A stretch of 64,000 nucleotides of DNA from contig JAQFWX010000062.1 of NCBI GenBank assembly GCA_027605045.1, positions 124,001-188,000 on the forward strand, given 5' to 3'. Source of the stretch: Phallus indusiatus (lineage: Eukaryota > Basidiomycota > Agaricomycetes > Phallales > Phallaceae). Below are positions 52,901-64,000 of the stretch, piece after piece. Under the pieces are notes generated by a model. It made no database searches, was not told the DNA's origin, and saw only the letters and a list, made by a program, of their open reading frames with translations. The stretch's first letter is position 1, and every line of letters starts with the position of its first letter. A program made the translations under genes and the position numbers.

Positions 52901-53130
52901 TTCTTGAACTTTGTACATCACAAACTCAAGGACCCACTCTAATCTTGTCACTTCTCGTGTTCGCGGTCGACCATCTGGTCCAGGAGGCAAGTCAAGTATT
53001 TTTTTGTTCGCCATTGACGGGGATACGTCCACAACGAACATTGTCACCGTATACTGCAATAACCTTCAGCAAAAACCCCTCATTTGACTATAGAACATGG
53101 ACTCACTCCCGCTCGCTGGGTCGTCGCCAT
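49957..53130 (-). CDS. KU80: Ku80, DNA double-strand-break end-binding subunit
   Basis: Multi-exon gene. Start MATTQRAG at 53130, then an intron, then the vWA domain start VTMFVVDVSPSM and LEWVLEFVMYKVQEM. Further pieces: RKITLLTDGENPMELQDWE (about 52430), the core beta-barrel region with ELNIRTSKC...ENLVRGYKYGTNFIP and ICGFFPRKN (about 52050-51680), then VANPDSYEEQIAFSSIVRAMDEK-like sequence and LENVDCFLWVQV (about 51500). A C-terminal acidic arm ends IEEDEEE at 49957. Ku80 pairs with Ku70 to bind broken DNA ends for non-homologous end joining and telomere protection. The serine/acid-rich linker about 50850-50500 is longer than in compact homologues. Exact exon limits were only partly resolved. 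Confidence 0.9.
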
Positions 53131-53328
53131 AGTCTCAGTCCTGGAAGGATAATTAAAGGACCGGCGCGTGACATCAGGTGACATCGCGGAATGTCAAAGT
53201 GGACGTGCCAAGTCACATGACCATAAACTGTCTATACAGGGTATTACAATACCATTATATTCTGCTCTTTAAGATACTTGATAAACAAGCAAAAAAGTCT
53301 TGGCTGTAGATACTAATGATACAGAAGG

Positions 53329-55005
53329 TCACGGTGGACCGCTCCAGATCCATTCCTTTACTACCGTTATGACATCGTCTGTGTTTTCCGGCAAACTGAA
53401 AAAAAGACATAAACGAATGAATATTGAAATTTGCATCAATATCTTACCGAACTTTAGGTACCCAGCGGCCGCTTGAGTCCTGCTCGAAAAATCGAGTTGG
53501 ATGTGTCAGACCTTGTTCATCTCGCTGTCTCCTTTCTTCGCGTTGTGCGTCCTCGATGGCCGACTTCGCTTCTTGAGCCCGACTCATGTTTTTGTCCATG
53601 ATGGCAGAAGTTAAATTAGTCCATAATCTGCATAATACGAAATTAGCGAGCATTCGACCTAATGGGGTATGAATAAGGACCTCCGAGACTCGTTTTGTTC
53701 CTGGGTGTCCTCAGGTTCTACATATTTAGGCGCGACTTGACTCTGTTTAGCGTCGAACAATTGCCGTTTCCGAGAAGTCTAAAAATTGATTGAACATAGA
53801 GTGTAATAGTCTCTCAACAAGAGTAATACCTTTGTGTCTTTGTATTCCATGACATGACTCCATCGGCCGTTGACTTCACCAATTTCTCCGCCGTTCTTCT
53901 TGACCCTGCCCACTACATTATTGTATGTTCCTGAGAAGAATCCCTGAAATGGTGTGAGGGTGATTCTCTGGTTTCTATTGATGAGAGGTACCTTAGTTTT
54001 GAACTCGACATCGCAGCGGATGGCCGTCTGATCATTCTTGACGACGCAAGTATCACCCAACTCTAGTACCATCTTTCCGAATAAAATACCTCGGGCATAC
54101 ATTGAAGGCATGGTGATAACATATTCTAATAAATCAATGAGCGTCTTGAGATTCTAAGCCTGCGAAACTCACCTCCATCCTCAGGTCTGTCCATCAAGAA
54201 GACACGGTTTTCTCCTTCCATGTTTGTCGAAACGGAATTACCCAAGAACTTCGACTTCGGCCGAATTTCTCCCGATATACGGACTTTATTAGCTGGGGAT
54301 ATATAGAAATAAGCGGAAATAGGTGGATGATGCGATACTTTGAAATTAGAACATATGTTAGTATAAGCGCGTAGGATCCTATGTACAATATCAATGTGGC
54401 ATACCTTGCTCTGCGATATAGAAACCTTGCGTTCCATCTGGGTAATCAAATTTGCATCGGAAGAATTCACCAAGGACAGGATTATATCTAACAAACAGAT
54501 TAATAAAAGGTAATAGATAGTTGCATTAAACTAATTTGACTGACGGCTTTTTGACCCCCTTCGGTTTAACATGCCAGCCAGAGAGATAGTACTGAAGAAC
54601 ACGAATAAAACGCTCTTCAGGAACTGGCTCAGATCCTGCACCAAAGATGAGGTCTGGATGAGACATAAAGTCTGTTATTCGCTCAAGCATGCTTCGAGGC
54701 TCTAGGACAAAAGTGGGAAAGGCGACCTTCTGTAGATCCATGCCGATCCTAAGAGAGCATCAGACCGGAAGGAGAAGAAAATATCGAGAAAAAGCAACCT
54801 TAATTGAGATATAATAGAGGTAACAACCGAGCCCTCTTGTTCGTCTCTGCATCATGATATGGCACGGTCAGATTCAGCCTTTGTATCGCACACGATCAAG
54901 TACTGACAAAATAGATGTATCATCTGGATCGCTTCCTTCAGGCGCTCTGTCTTCCGAGTCTTTGCTATGGCTCCTGAATTTAGAGCCTGAGAATATGTTG
55001 AGCAT
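53329..55005 (-). CDS. Oxysterol-binding protein-related protein (OSH/ORP family)
   Basis: Start MLNIFSGSKFRSHS at 55005; stop at 53329 after ...KEWIWSGPP. Several short introns interrupt it. The lipid-binding domain is shown by [33 protein letters not shown] (split by an intron), NPVLGEFFRCKFDYP and the family hallmark HHPPISAYFY. It continues with SGEIRPKSKFLGNS, GEIGEVNGRWSHVMEYKD and a C-terminal HPTRFFEQDSSGRWVPK. It has no PH domain or FFAT-rich N-terminal extension, so it resembles short Kes1/Osh4-type proteins that exchange sterol and PI4P between membranes. Paralogue identity is not settled. Confidence 0.88.
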
Positions 55006-55364
55006 AGCTGAGGGACGAAGCGATTTGGGGCGGGGTCACAAAAGATGAAGGGAGAGAGCAACTGTCAGATAATCCCGAGGCTTTCTAAGGAGATTAATAA
55101 AGTTGGCGGTGACAAAAAAGCGCTAGCAAGCACTGCTTCAGTAAGACTGAATTGTCGCTTTGACCGTCCTACACGTTGTAAACAGCCTATGCACGACAAA
55201 CAAACTGCGGTAGGAAGCTGCCGTTCAAGATTGCTTGTTCGGACGGCTGCAAGTGCGCTTCAGTTTCATGCTGTCATAATTAGTTCCGTTCAGACGTAAT
55301 CAACCATACTCCGTCTCCACTAAGAGTCAATACAAATCTGTGACTACAATAAATGATTAATGGA
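55006..55364. other. Intergenic between the ORP start and the DBP3 stop
   Basis: 359 bp, no supported gene. It should contain the ORP promoter and the DBP3 terminator; no clear TATA or repeat was seen. Confidence 0.5.
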
Positions 55365-57614
55365 CTAAAATTTAATTTTCTTCCCAACTCCAGAATTCGA
55401 AATGTCTTTGTAAAAGGCCCCATAAGCACTGTGTTCCTTCTTTTTGATCGCCATCGGGAATTTCTTCAGGCCCTCGCACTGGAATCCGCTTTCGCGCAGT
55501 ACCTGCAGGATCAACGTCATGAGCATCAAAATCACTAGATTTCAGCTTAGCAAAACAACCTTGGCCAGTTCCCCAGCCAGTCCCGTCTCGTGGTTTTCCC
55601 CAGTGAAGAAGGTTATCGACTTTCCGCTTCGGCCAGCACGGCCTAGAAGGTAAGGGTTGATTTTAGTTTGCCAGATAGGTCGCAAAAGCAATCAACGGTA
55701 TTACATACCTGTTCGACCAATGCGGTGAACATAATTTTCAACTGTCAGCGGAAAGGTGTAATTAATTACCACCTCCACCTCAGGTATATCCAAACCCCGA
55801 GCAGCAACATCAGTGGCTACCATTAGCCGTTTTCGACCCAGCTTGAAGTCGTCTAGAGCCCCTATTCGTTGGGATTGTGATAAATCACCATGTAAAGAAG
55901 CGACACCGTAACCATTCCGCTCAAGCGTCTGTGTTAGTCGCGCCGCTTCCGCCTTGTATAAAGCAAAAATCAAGATCCGAGACTTCGACGTGTCATTTTT
56001 GGGCACAAGTTCTTTTAAATGTTTTAGAAGCCGGGAGCTACGAAAGAGAAAATAAGATTTTAGCAATCAGTTATTACCGCCGCACTTACTCTTTAGACCG
56101 GGGATCGTCGAAGACTTCAACAACTATACGACCACGGGTAAATTGATGTCTAGAAAAAGGAAGAATGAAGCTGGCTCACGTTGTTCGACACGTCCATTTG
56201 CTGACAACTCGTCGCTCCCAACGGTCACCCTAACAGGGTTATGTTGAAAGCTGCTTGCCAGACGTCGAACGGATTCGGGCCAGGTGGCACTAACTGCATT
56301 GCGTGATATATGAAAAAGGCATTATGAGCCACAAAGTAAGACCCACACATGACAGTCTGGCGGTTCATCTGTGACGTAAACCCAATGATTTTCCTGATAT
56401 CATTTTCAAATCCGTGATCCAGCATGCGATCTGCTTCATCCAGCACAAGATAATTAACGCTAAAGAGTAAATTACTCAGTGTGTTCTGGAAGCTGACTGA
56501 ATCATTTGAAATTACTAACCCGCTTAAATCCAGATGTCCTTCGTCAATTAAATCCAGGATTCGACCTGGTGTACCTACAACGATACTTTTGGTTGCCGAG
56601 TTTTTTTTCAACTCCTTCCGCTGGCTGTCCTTGTCGACGCCACCGTACAAGCATATACAGTTGATACCCCACTGACGTCCAAGAGCACCAATGTTATCAT
56701 AGGTCTGCATAGCTAACTCGCGGGTCGGCGCAAGAACAAGCGTTGAAATTTTTTTTGAATTATTTTTAACGAGCCTTGAGAGCGCGGGAACACCAAAAGC
56801 AAAAGTCTTTCCGCTCCCAGTCTCCGCAATACCGATGGCATCCTTACCCTTAATAAGAGCTGGCCAGGTACATGACTGTATTGGTGTAGGTTTTTGGAAT
56901 TTTAAGTCTAGAAGAGCTTTTCGTAGCTCCGTGGGTACCGGTAACTGATCAAATGCGAGGATGGGGGTAATGGCTTCTTCACCAGGAGGAACTTGAATTG
57001 TAATGCGATGTTCCGCTAAGAAGGCTGAGATTTCAGTCTCTGAGGGAACTTGTTCAGAAGGTACCGGTGTTGCTTCTGCTGTGGGATTTACGCTTGTTTC
57101 GGGTGTGATGATAGCGTCATTAGCAGAGTCCCGTACTTCGTCACTTTTGTGTTTCTTTTTCTTCTTCTCCTTGTCCTTCTTTGATTTCGACGTTTGCTCA
57201 GCCGGTTCAGTTTCTTGTAGTTTCTAAAAAGCATAGCTGTCAACTAATAAACTCATAGACAAACATAATTCATACCTCTTCTCTCTCTTTCTTCCTCTTC
57301 TTCTTCTTTTCTCCTTTCTCCTTCCCAGTGTCCTCGGGTTCTACTTGGTCTGACCCTAGCTCAGGCTCCGCTTTCCCTTCATTTTTTGCTTTCTCTTTCG
57401 CCAACTTTCTCAACCTCTTGGCCTCTTTCGCGGACAATGCGTCCCGGTCATGATCAGCATCCAAGACGTCGGCCTTTCGCTTCTTTCCCGGTGACTGTGT
57501 TTTTTCTAGTACAACGTCGGGCGTTATGTCCATAGCTTCATTTTCATTACCCTTCTTCGACTTTGATTTCTTCGACTTTTTGCTTTTGGTTGTGACTGAA
57601 TCCTCCATAGACAT
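55365..57614 (-). CDS. DBP3: DEAD-box ATP-dependent RNA helicase, Dbp3 type
   Basis: Start [16 protein letters not shown] at 57614, stop at 55365 after [13 protein letters not shown] long lysine/glutamate-rich N-terminus with nucleolar-type basic runs precedes the helicase core. The core has Q motif FQKPTPIQ, motif [24 protein letters not shown] in [17 protein letters not shown] (after an intron near 56290-56340), [22 protein letters not shown] and [14 protein letters not shown]. Dbp3 acts in ribosomal RNA processing for the large subunit. Charged tail and Q-motif wording fit Dbp3 better than Dbp2. At least five short introns. Confidence 0.88.
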
Positions 57615-57866
57615 ATTGGCAGAGTTTCAGGGGCAAAGAAAAAAGTCAAAATAGGGAAATATCCCAATTAGGAAGGTGGCAGTAACGGCATCAAATTTAT
57701 GAAAACCTGTTTATTTTGTACATCGTCTCTACGATGTCAAATAGTGTCTATTCTCACAATATAGTATGTACTTTATTACAGCAAAGAATACAAATAAACT
57801 CCAGTGAAAAGAAATAAAACAGTCAAAGAAGGAAACAGCCCCCCCAAAAAATACGATCAGGTCTCA
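57615..57866. other. Intergenic between DBP3 and SNF2/STH1
   Basis: 252 bp separating the DBP3 start from the stop codon of the upstream minus-strand remodeller gene. AT-rich, no gene seen. Confidence 0.5.
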
Positions 57867-60800
57867 TTATTCGTTATCGCTGCCCCCGTTATAGTCACTG
57901 CCATCGCTCGTCACTTGTTTTCTAAGCTTACTTGCTCTAGGTGCCCGAGGGACATCGTCGTCGTCTTCGTGTACATTGAAATTCGCCGCACGCCCGTTGC
58001 CTGCTTTGGCGCCGGGAAGGCCAGAGCCAATGGTACGTCGATGAAATACAGATTCTAGTACCTTTTGCATCTCCACTGCGTCTTGGTATACCCACGAGTC
58101 TTCTTGATTGTACGTTTTGGCATTGTCAAACATGAGGGTCCAGTCTTCCAGATACTGCTGTACGGTCTTATAGTGAACGCCTGCGGATCTCTTGCGGATG
58201 ATAGAAATGGCAATAGGGGTTTTGATCGTTTTGTAATAGTCGGGATACTCCTATGAAAAGATTAATATTTACCCCAAATGAGAAGGAAAAGGAATGATCG
58301 TACCTTTTTGCTTGGCAACTCTCTAAACATTTCACAGCGTTTTCGACCAGTCTCGTCAGCGCACTCTAAGACAGCTTGCATACAAGCAGCGAAAACTTCC
58401 TTCATCTGTTGGCGTTGAGCGGGTGTAGTTTCGTCCTTCTTTCGACGCTTCTATGAAAAAAAAACATCAGGAAATGAACGACACTCAGAAAATATGAACA
58501 TACGACATCACGAGCGTCATCGTCGTCTTCAAGGAAAGGCGTGACAGACAAAGACTTGCCACCACCACGTTTCCGCTTTCCATTTGAAGACGCCACTTCA
58601 AAGTCGTCTTTTTTAGTCCGCCCTTTCCCTTTCTTGCGTCCACGACTCTCGGGAGATTCTTCCTCGGAATCATCATCGACGTAATCGACGACGCCACTCC
58701 GCCTAGCTCTCTTTGCCGCCGCAATTTCTGAAGGATCTTCGCCTGCGTCAACGGCAGCCGTCCAAGCCTCGTCTGATAAACCATCGTTGTAGCTCACTTC
58801 TTTGCGCCGTCGGTGTCCTCTACCGGTGTTCATGACTTCACCATCTTCGGCTTCTGGATCGAACGTTAGATCTCGTTGATATTGAGGAGGAAGTTCTTCG
58901 ATAGTCATCAAGTTCGAAGGACGAGGACCATTATTTCCAGCTGAGTACCACGCTCGGTCCGCTTCTCGCTCACGCTCAATGTCCATGTTTCTGAATATCT
59001 CCAACTCCTCAGCCGAACGTTGTAAAATCTCATTAACCTCGTCATCGTTCATATCTCCGGCTTCCTCTTCATCGCCTTGTTCATGATCAAGCATAAGGAT
59101 TTCGCGCTAGTTTCAAGATTAGAATACAACAATCGACACTTGAACGAAAATAACACACCAATAGATTCTCTTGTTCCTCACGACTCGACATGTTGTTGAA
59201 GCGACCAGCTTGAATTACTTTTTGATCGACGGAAAGTTTGGCCATAGCTCGACTTTGTATGGCTTCTTCAACACTTTTCTCAGTGATTAAACGCAATATC
59301 CGCACTGCTTTCGTTTGACCAATACGATGGGCACGATCTTGTGCTTGAAGATCGGCATGTGGATTCCAATCACTGTCGAAACTGGCGACGACGTTAGTCG
59401 ATCATCTATACAAGAATAATAGGGACTTACATAATGACAGTATCGGCGGTTTGTAAATTTAAACCAAGACCACCAGCACGAGTCGACAAAATGAAGAGTT
59501 TAAGCGGAGAGTCGGGAACGTTCCATCGTTTCACATAATCAGCTCGTTCATCAGGTTTAGTGCCACCATCTAGCCGCAAGTATTCCCAGCCTTTCCATTT
59601 CAAAAAATCTTCCATTATATCCATGACTTTGGTCATTTGGAAGAAAACCAGGACCTAGTGGGAGTAAATACGAGGGGTTCATCTTTTAGGAGCGTACTTA
59701 CACGATGGCCAGTCTTAAACAATTTGGGAAGAATACGTGAGAGCAATTCAAATTTACCAGACGTTCGATAAATAGTATCGTTGACATATCCCAAAGGATT
59801 GATATCATCTTCAACCTGCTCGAACAAAAATGGATGTTGACAAATTTTACGGAACTGCATCAATTCGTTGGTTAAACCAGTGAAAGCGTTTCCTTTACTG
59901 GTCAAGGTGTCAAATACTTTCTCCAAGAAGAAACCGCATAATCACTTACGCAGACTGATTGCCTGTAAGGTTGAACACCATTTTCCGATTCTTCATTTGC
60001 TTATACAACTGCGCCTGCAACCCACTCATCTTGATTTTAATGACATTCTCTATCTTGTCAGGCAACTCGCTCTCCACATCCTTCTTTAACCTACGCAACA
60101 AGAAGGGCCTAAGAACTTTATGCAAACGACGAATAATAAGGAGCTGTTCTTCTTCGTTAAGTTCTATCTTATCTTGAGTTCCGGTATTGGCGAAGGGCGT
60201 ATTAAACCATTCGTCAAACGATTTTACCGAGTTGAAGATCTTAGGAAGTACGAAGTTCAGAAGCGCCCATAATTCTGGAAGGTTATTTTGGAGCGGTGTA
60301 CCCGTCAGAATGAGTCGGTATCGGGAATGATAAAATTGAGTTAGTGTCTGGGATAATTTACTCTGAGTGTTCTTCATACGATGACCCTCGTCTATAGCCA
60401 ATAGTTCAATGATTAGAGCTGAAAAGGCAATTAATTCAACGTACCAATGATCATATGAACCCAGCGCGGACGGGACAAATAAGCCTTATCTTTGATGACA
60501 TACTCGTAAGTCGTAATCAACACTTGATAATTGCTTTGACGGATTTCTGTTTGCAGGTTCTTCCTGACTGTCGGATTCCCTTTATACATGAGGATACGGA
60601 CTTTGGGTGCCCACTTGATGAATTCATTCTGCCAATTGTTCATAGTTGAGAGAGGTACGATGACAAGATAAGGTCCAGGCTGCTTTTTGCGTTCGATGAG
60701 GAACGTGACAAGCGAGATGGTTTGAATTGTTTTTCCGAGACCCATCTCGTCTGCGAGGATACCATTGAGACGATTGTTGTACAGACTGACCATCCATTGC

Positions 60801-62721
60801 AAACCCTTGAGCTGGTACTCTTTGAGTTTGCCACCCTCAAGAAGCGATGGTTGATCGATGACTTTCTCTTGATATCTATGCGCGACAGCATAGTAGTCGA
60901 TTTTGTTTTTATCTTCTTCATCATCGATCCGCTGAGCACCGAAAGCTGTTTCATCAATATGTTGTTGTTCCTCAGTGTGGAAAATAGGGGCCTCGTTCTG
61001 CTGAGCGGCAACAGCTTGTGCCAGAGAGTCGAGATAGATATCCGTTTGCCTCAACAAATGCGTGATACGAGTGTCTTTGGCAGTATCAATGAGTTTCATA
61101 TATGCCTCCTCATCATCAGCCTTAAGAGCCTTAAGACGTTCTTTGGAAATCCGCTCAATACGCTTCTGCTCTTCCTTCTCAGCATGCGCATGGAAACTTT
61201 GCACCATCTTTCCCATTCGCTGTGCTTTAAGAGTCCTGTTTCGACCAGCCTCGATTAAGTCCTGACCATGCTTGCAAATGACACTAAGATATTCCAAGTG
61301 TTTCTGCTTCGCACGTCGTTCACGATCAAGACGTTGATGGCGTTCGAGCTGTTCAGTAGCACGAGCATCTCGAATTGTAGGCTTCCTGAAACGTCTGAAT
61401 TCTTTGCGGTCTATAGGAAGAAGGGTACCGTGTGTGAGTCGTTCAACAGTCTGAGCACGAAGGAGACGCTGTTTCTCTCGAACTCGAAGACCTTTCAGCT
61501 CAATGAGGGCACGTAACTTCCCGCGGGAGGTAGCGCTGGGGTACTGGTGCTTGACGATAGCCTGCTTCTCTGAATCGTCCTCAGGGGTTACGGAAGGAAG
61601 AGCACCATCACCGATACTGCTGGGAAGGTTTGATAGTTCGTTGATACGCTGCTCAATCCGTGCCTCCACAAACCGATTCCTCTCGGCGATAATTTCGTGT
61701 GGATCCAACCCAGCTGGCATGATGGATGGCATAAAAAGTCGATGTTTTTTCGTCATGCTTAGATCGCGGAAGATAGATAAAGGATGAGTGTAGGCATTAT
61801 AGGGATAGACGAGAGAACTAGTGTCGTCTTCAAGAAGAGGCCCATCTGGTATTGGCCCATCCTCTACTGCTGGGGCTGTTGGAGAAGGATAATCAGGTGT
61901 TTTCTGGGTGGGTAGGCTACGTGCATCGGCTATGGGGACGTCTTGTCTCTCAGCCCTGGCGGCTGGAATAAACATGGCCTGTTGCAATATACTGTCTGGA
62001 ACAGGCTGGCCTTTGGTGACAAGCTTGAAAGCGTGTATCTGGGCGCGCAGAGTAACAAACTGTTCTTCCGTAAGGACAATCGGAGGGGACTGCGGGTGAA
62101 CGGGAAGGGTGTGTGCAGCGGGAGACGCGCCTGGCAGATTGATGTCAAAGGAAGTGCCATTCACAACAGGCTGGGACGTTGGAGGGGCAACATGTTCTGC
62201 TGGTGACGGTACAGACTGGTTATGCTGAGATGGCAAACCAGGCTGCACCGGTGGCTGAGGTTGCTGATGCGGAAGTTGTTGATATTGAGACTGCGCCGAG
62301 AGTTGGTGAGCCTGTTGTTGTGAGTGCTGCTGTTGCTGTAAGACTCGCTGCTGTTGTTGTTGTTGTTGCGGCCGTCGTCGTCCCTGGTCGGGACCAACAT
62401 TGGGTTGAGGCTGACGATATTCTCGATCTAGGCCAGAAAGGTAAGCATCAAGGCACTAAAAACAGACTCAAAACTGTTGACGAACTCGCAACAAGATTAA
62501 TAAATTGAGTGAGTTGGGCAAGTTCAGGATTTGTTTCTACGGTAAAGCCTTGGTGCTGTAAGTCCCGTACTCGCTGCAGAAACAGCCAGTGAGTCATAAT
62601 TTCGAAGCAAAAAAAGCACGAGGAAAGGAAATACCTGCAAATGGTGTTGCAGTTTGTCGTTCCATGTCAGCGGGCCTGGAAGCTGAGGAGGCTGCATCGG
62701 AGTCACCATCGCCTCGTACAA
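57867..62721 (-). CDS. SNF2: Snf2/Sth1-type chromatin-remodelling ATPase (SWI/SNF or RSC catalytic subunit)
   Basis: Start [13 protein letters not shown] at 62721, stop at 57867. Order: polyglutamine-rich N-terminus (near 62330), QLQ-like stretch ([24 protein letters not shown]), HSA-type helix ([18 protein letters not shown]...EFRRFRKPT) and ATPase motif I DEMGLGKT. Motif II is DEGH ([13 protein letters not shown]), then [12 protein letters not shown]. The helicase C lobe has [19 protein letters not shown] and [14 protein letters not shown] SnAC-like region ([16 protein letters not shown]) and a C-terminal bromodomain ([14 protein letters not shown]...[12 protein letters not shown]) complete the family layout. 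It slides or evicts nucleosomes. Whether it is Snf2 or Sth1 cannot be told here; some basidiomycetes may have one gene for both. Confidence 0.9.
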
Positions 62722-63485
62722 ATAGGTTCGGGTTCAAACCAAAACTGTTACGTAACCCTTATTGCTGAGTCCCAAATTAATACTAGCGTCACTGAGTGAC
62801 GCATATTTATTCTGTATGCCAATTAACAAGAGTTTATTGTAGTTCACAGTTCAACGGGAGTGTTTTGAGAGAAGGGAATGCAAGCTTTATGAAGAAAAAC
62901 CGGCTAGAATTGGTAAGCTTCCAAGTGCGCTGTTTCTGCCCGGTCATTCCACTCACGCGTGTTCCGAGTCTTCCGTCGCCGTCATCGACTCTCATCGGCA
63001 TGCGTAATTCACTTGCTACTCGCATGTGTTATGAGAATCACATCCGCAGACGATCTTTTAAATTTAACAGAAATCAGGGCGTAATCTGGCATATAAAGTA
63101 TTCTATTTCCAGATCTATCCACGGATTGATGTCATCCCGCGGAAGCCCTTAACTGGAAATCTCAATGGCAGTTTTCAAATTTAAATTTATTGATGGGCCG
63201 GTCATGCGAAAGCCTCTGGGAAACTGCGTTTTACTGTTTTCTGACAAAGTTTACGACGTCATAGTAACCGCCCGTCCAAAGGCTTGCTTCCACTCATCTA
63301 CACACATACAGGTATAGCTCAAGTATATTTATTTACCCTATCAAAGATATGGCATATCACGCGTCATAATCTCTTACCAAGTCAGTTATAAAACCCTCAT
63401 AATATCGTACGTACCATAATAAACATTAAACCAACTCTTCCGTACTTACTTCTGTTGTTATCGCTGGTCGACCCCCCTTTTCGTC
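62722..63485. promoter_or_regulatory. Divergent intergenic region of SNF2/STH1 and the secreted-protein gene
   Basis: 764 bp between divergent starts at 62721 (minus) and 63486 (plus). A TATAAAA lies at about 63387, roughly 95 bp before the plus-strand start. No repeat and no supported gene; the short frames seen lack motifs. Confidence 0.5.
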
Positions 63486-64000
63486 ATGCCATTTTGGATT
63501 TTTATCTTTTTCTTAATTCATCTCCTCTGCTCCTCGGTTTTCTTCGCCAATTCAGCCCCTATTTCTTCTGCTGATGGTCTCGTCACCATCGCCGAGTTAG
63601 AAACGCCGAGCGAAGGAGGATTATTTGTAGACTTTGGTAAGTCACGACTCACTAGATTAGTACCGAGAGACATGTGATCATTGATATCTATCCAGATGTT
63701 CAGGAATGTGAGTCTGAGCTCAGGCGCGATACCCAATGATTTCTATTAATCACATGCCCGCGTAGTAACTAAGCGAAGCTTTTTTCCTACCCTTGGACAC
63801 GATGGTAAGTGTGAACATGGAAAAGGAGATTGTTTTTTGGAAGGTTGGTTGCTTACCTGACGCGAATGACGTTCTGACTGAACGTCTCATTTTAAGTACC
63901 CGCCGTATCCGAGGCGTTTTCTCCTCATTTCTCTCCCTCGCAATTGGCGCCGTCCCTGCCCTTTAACAAGGATGCTTCTGAGAACAATACATCAAATTTC
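63486..64000 (+). CDS. Secreted or membrane-anchored protein, 5' part, runs off the window
   Basis: Start MPFWIFIFFLIHLLCSSVFF, a strong signal peptide with likely cleavage after ANSA (residue about 24). Exon 1 is 63486-63640; candidate later exons reading ...VDFDVQELTKRSFFPTLGHD and VPAVSEAFSPHFSP continue to the right edge with introns GTAAGT...CCAG, GTGAGT...CGTAG and GTAAGT...TTTAAG. The mature part seen is short, serine/proline-rich and without a known domain, so no function is assigned. Divergent from the remodeller gene. Confidence 0.6.

Overview
The window looks like nuclear DNA of a filamentous basidiomycete, most likely an Agaricomycete. The host genes carry introns of about 45-65 bp and encode clearly fungal versions of Ku80, an oxysterol-binding protein, the DEAD-box helicase Dbp3 and a Snf2/Sth1 ATPase. 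The transposons are chromodomain Ty3/gypsy elements (chromoviruses), hAT relics and large fungal DNA transposons. No tRNA, rRNA or CRISPR locus was recognised.

Layout. Positions 1 to about 47,280 are a dense transposon nest. Positions 47,580 to 64,000 are a compact run of host genes, five on the minus strand and one on the plus strand at the right edge, with no LTR seen. The nest was dissected from TG...CA termini and 5-bp target-site duplications (TSDs). It contains six LTR families, named here F1 to F6. F1 is a chromovirus with LTRs of about 395 bp and at least 18 copies. F2 is related to F1. F3 is a chromovirus with 866-bp LTRs. F4 and F5 are known only as solo LTRs. F6 is a hairpin-rich solo LTR-like element. 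Other residents are hAT-like and CACTG-type MITEs, a hAT transposase relic, a relic recalled as DUF3435, and two large related DNA-transposon genes called X and Y.

Nesting. From 13.6 to 32.5 kb an old F1 element (F) is split by an F6 copy. That copy is split by a complete F1 element A (13930-30027, TSD ATACT). A carries a complete F3 element B in its 3' LTR (14290-23711, TSD TAAAT) and a solo LTR in its 5' LTR (TSD CAGAC). From 33.8 to 47.3 kb transposon gene X holds transposon Y in an intron. Y carries a solo F1 LTR, which holds F4, which holds F3, which holds F2. A and B have same-length, apparently identical LTRs and open gag and pol frames, so they are recent and possibly active.

Biology of note. 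Elements A and B lack a tRNA-type primer-binding site. In each, two bases after the 5' LTR there is an 11-nt stretch exactly complementary to an 11-nt stretch starting 33-35 nt downstream of the LTR TATA box. That is the geometry of Tf1-type self-primed reverse transcription. Element B also carries, antisense to gag-pol and next to its 3' LTR, an intron-containing gene for a coiled-coil protein with a Zn2Cys6-type cysteine pattern. Transposon Y encodes one large protein with an AT-hook, a cysteine-rich domain recalled as DUF6729, an RNase H-like transposase core and a DEDDy 3'-5' exonuclease.

The host block encodes a trypsin-like protein, Ku80, an oxysterol-binding protein, Dbp3, Snf2/Sth1 and a secreted protein that runs off the right edge.
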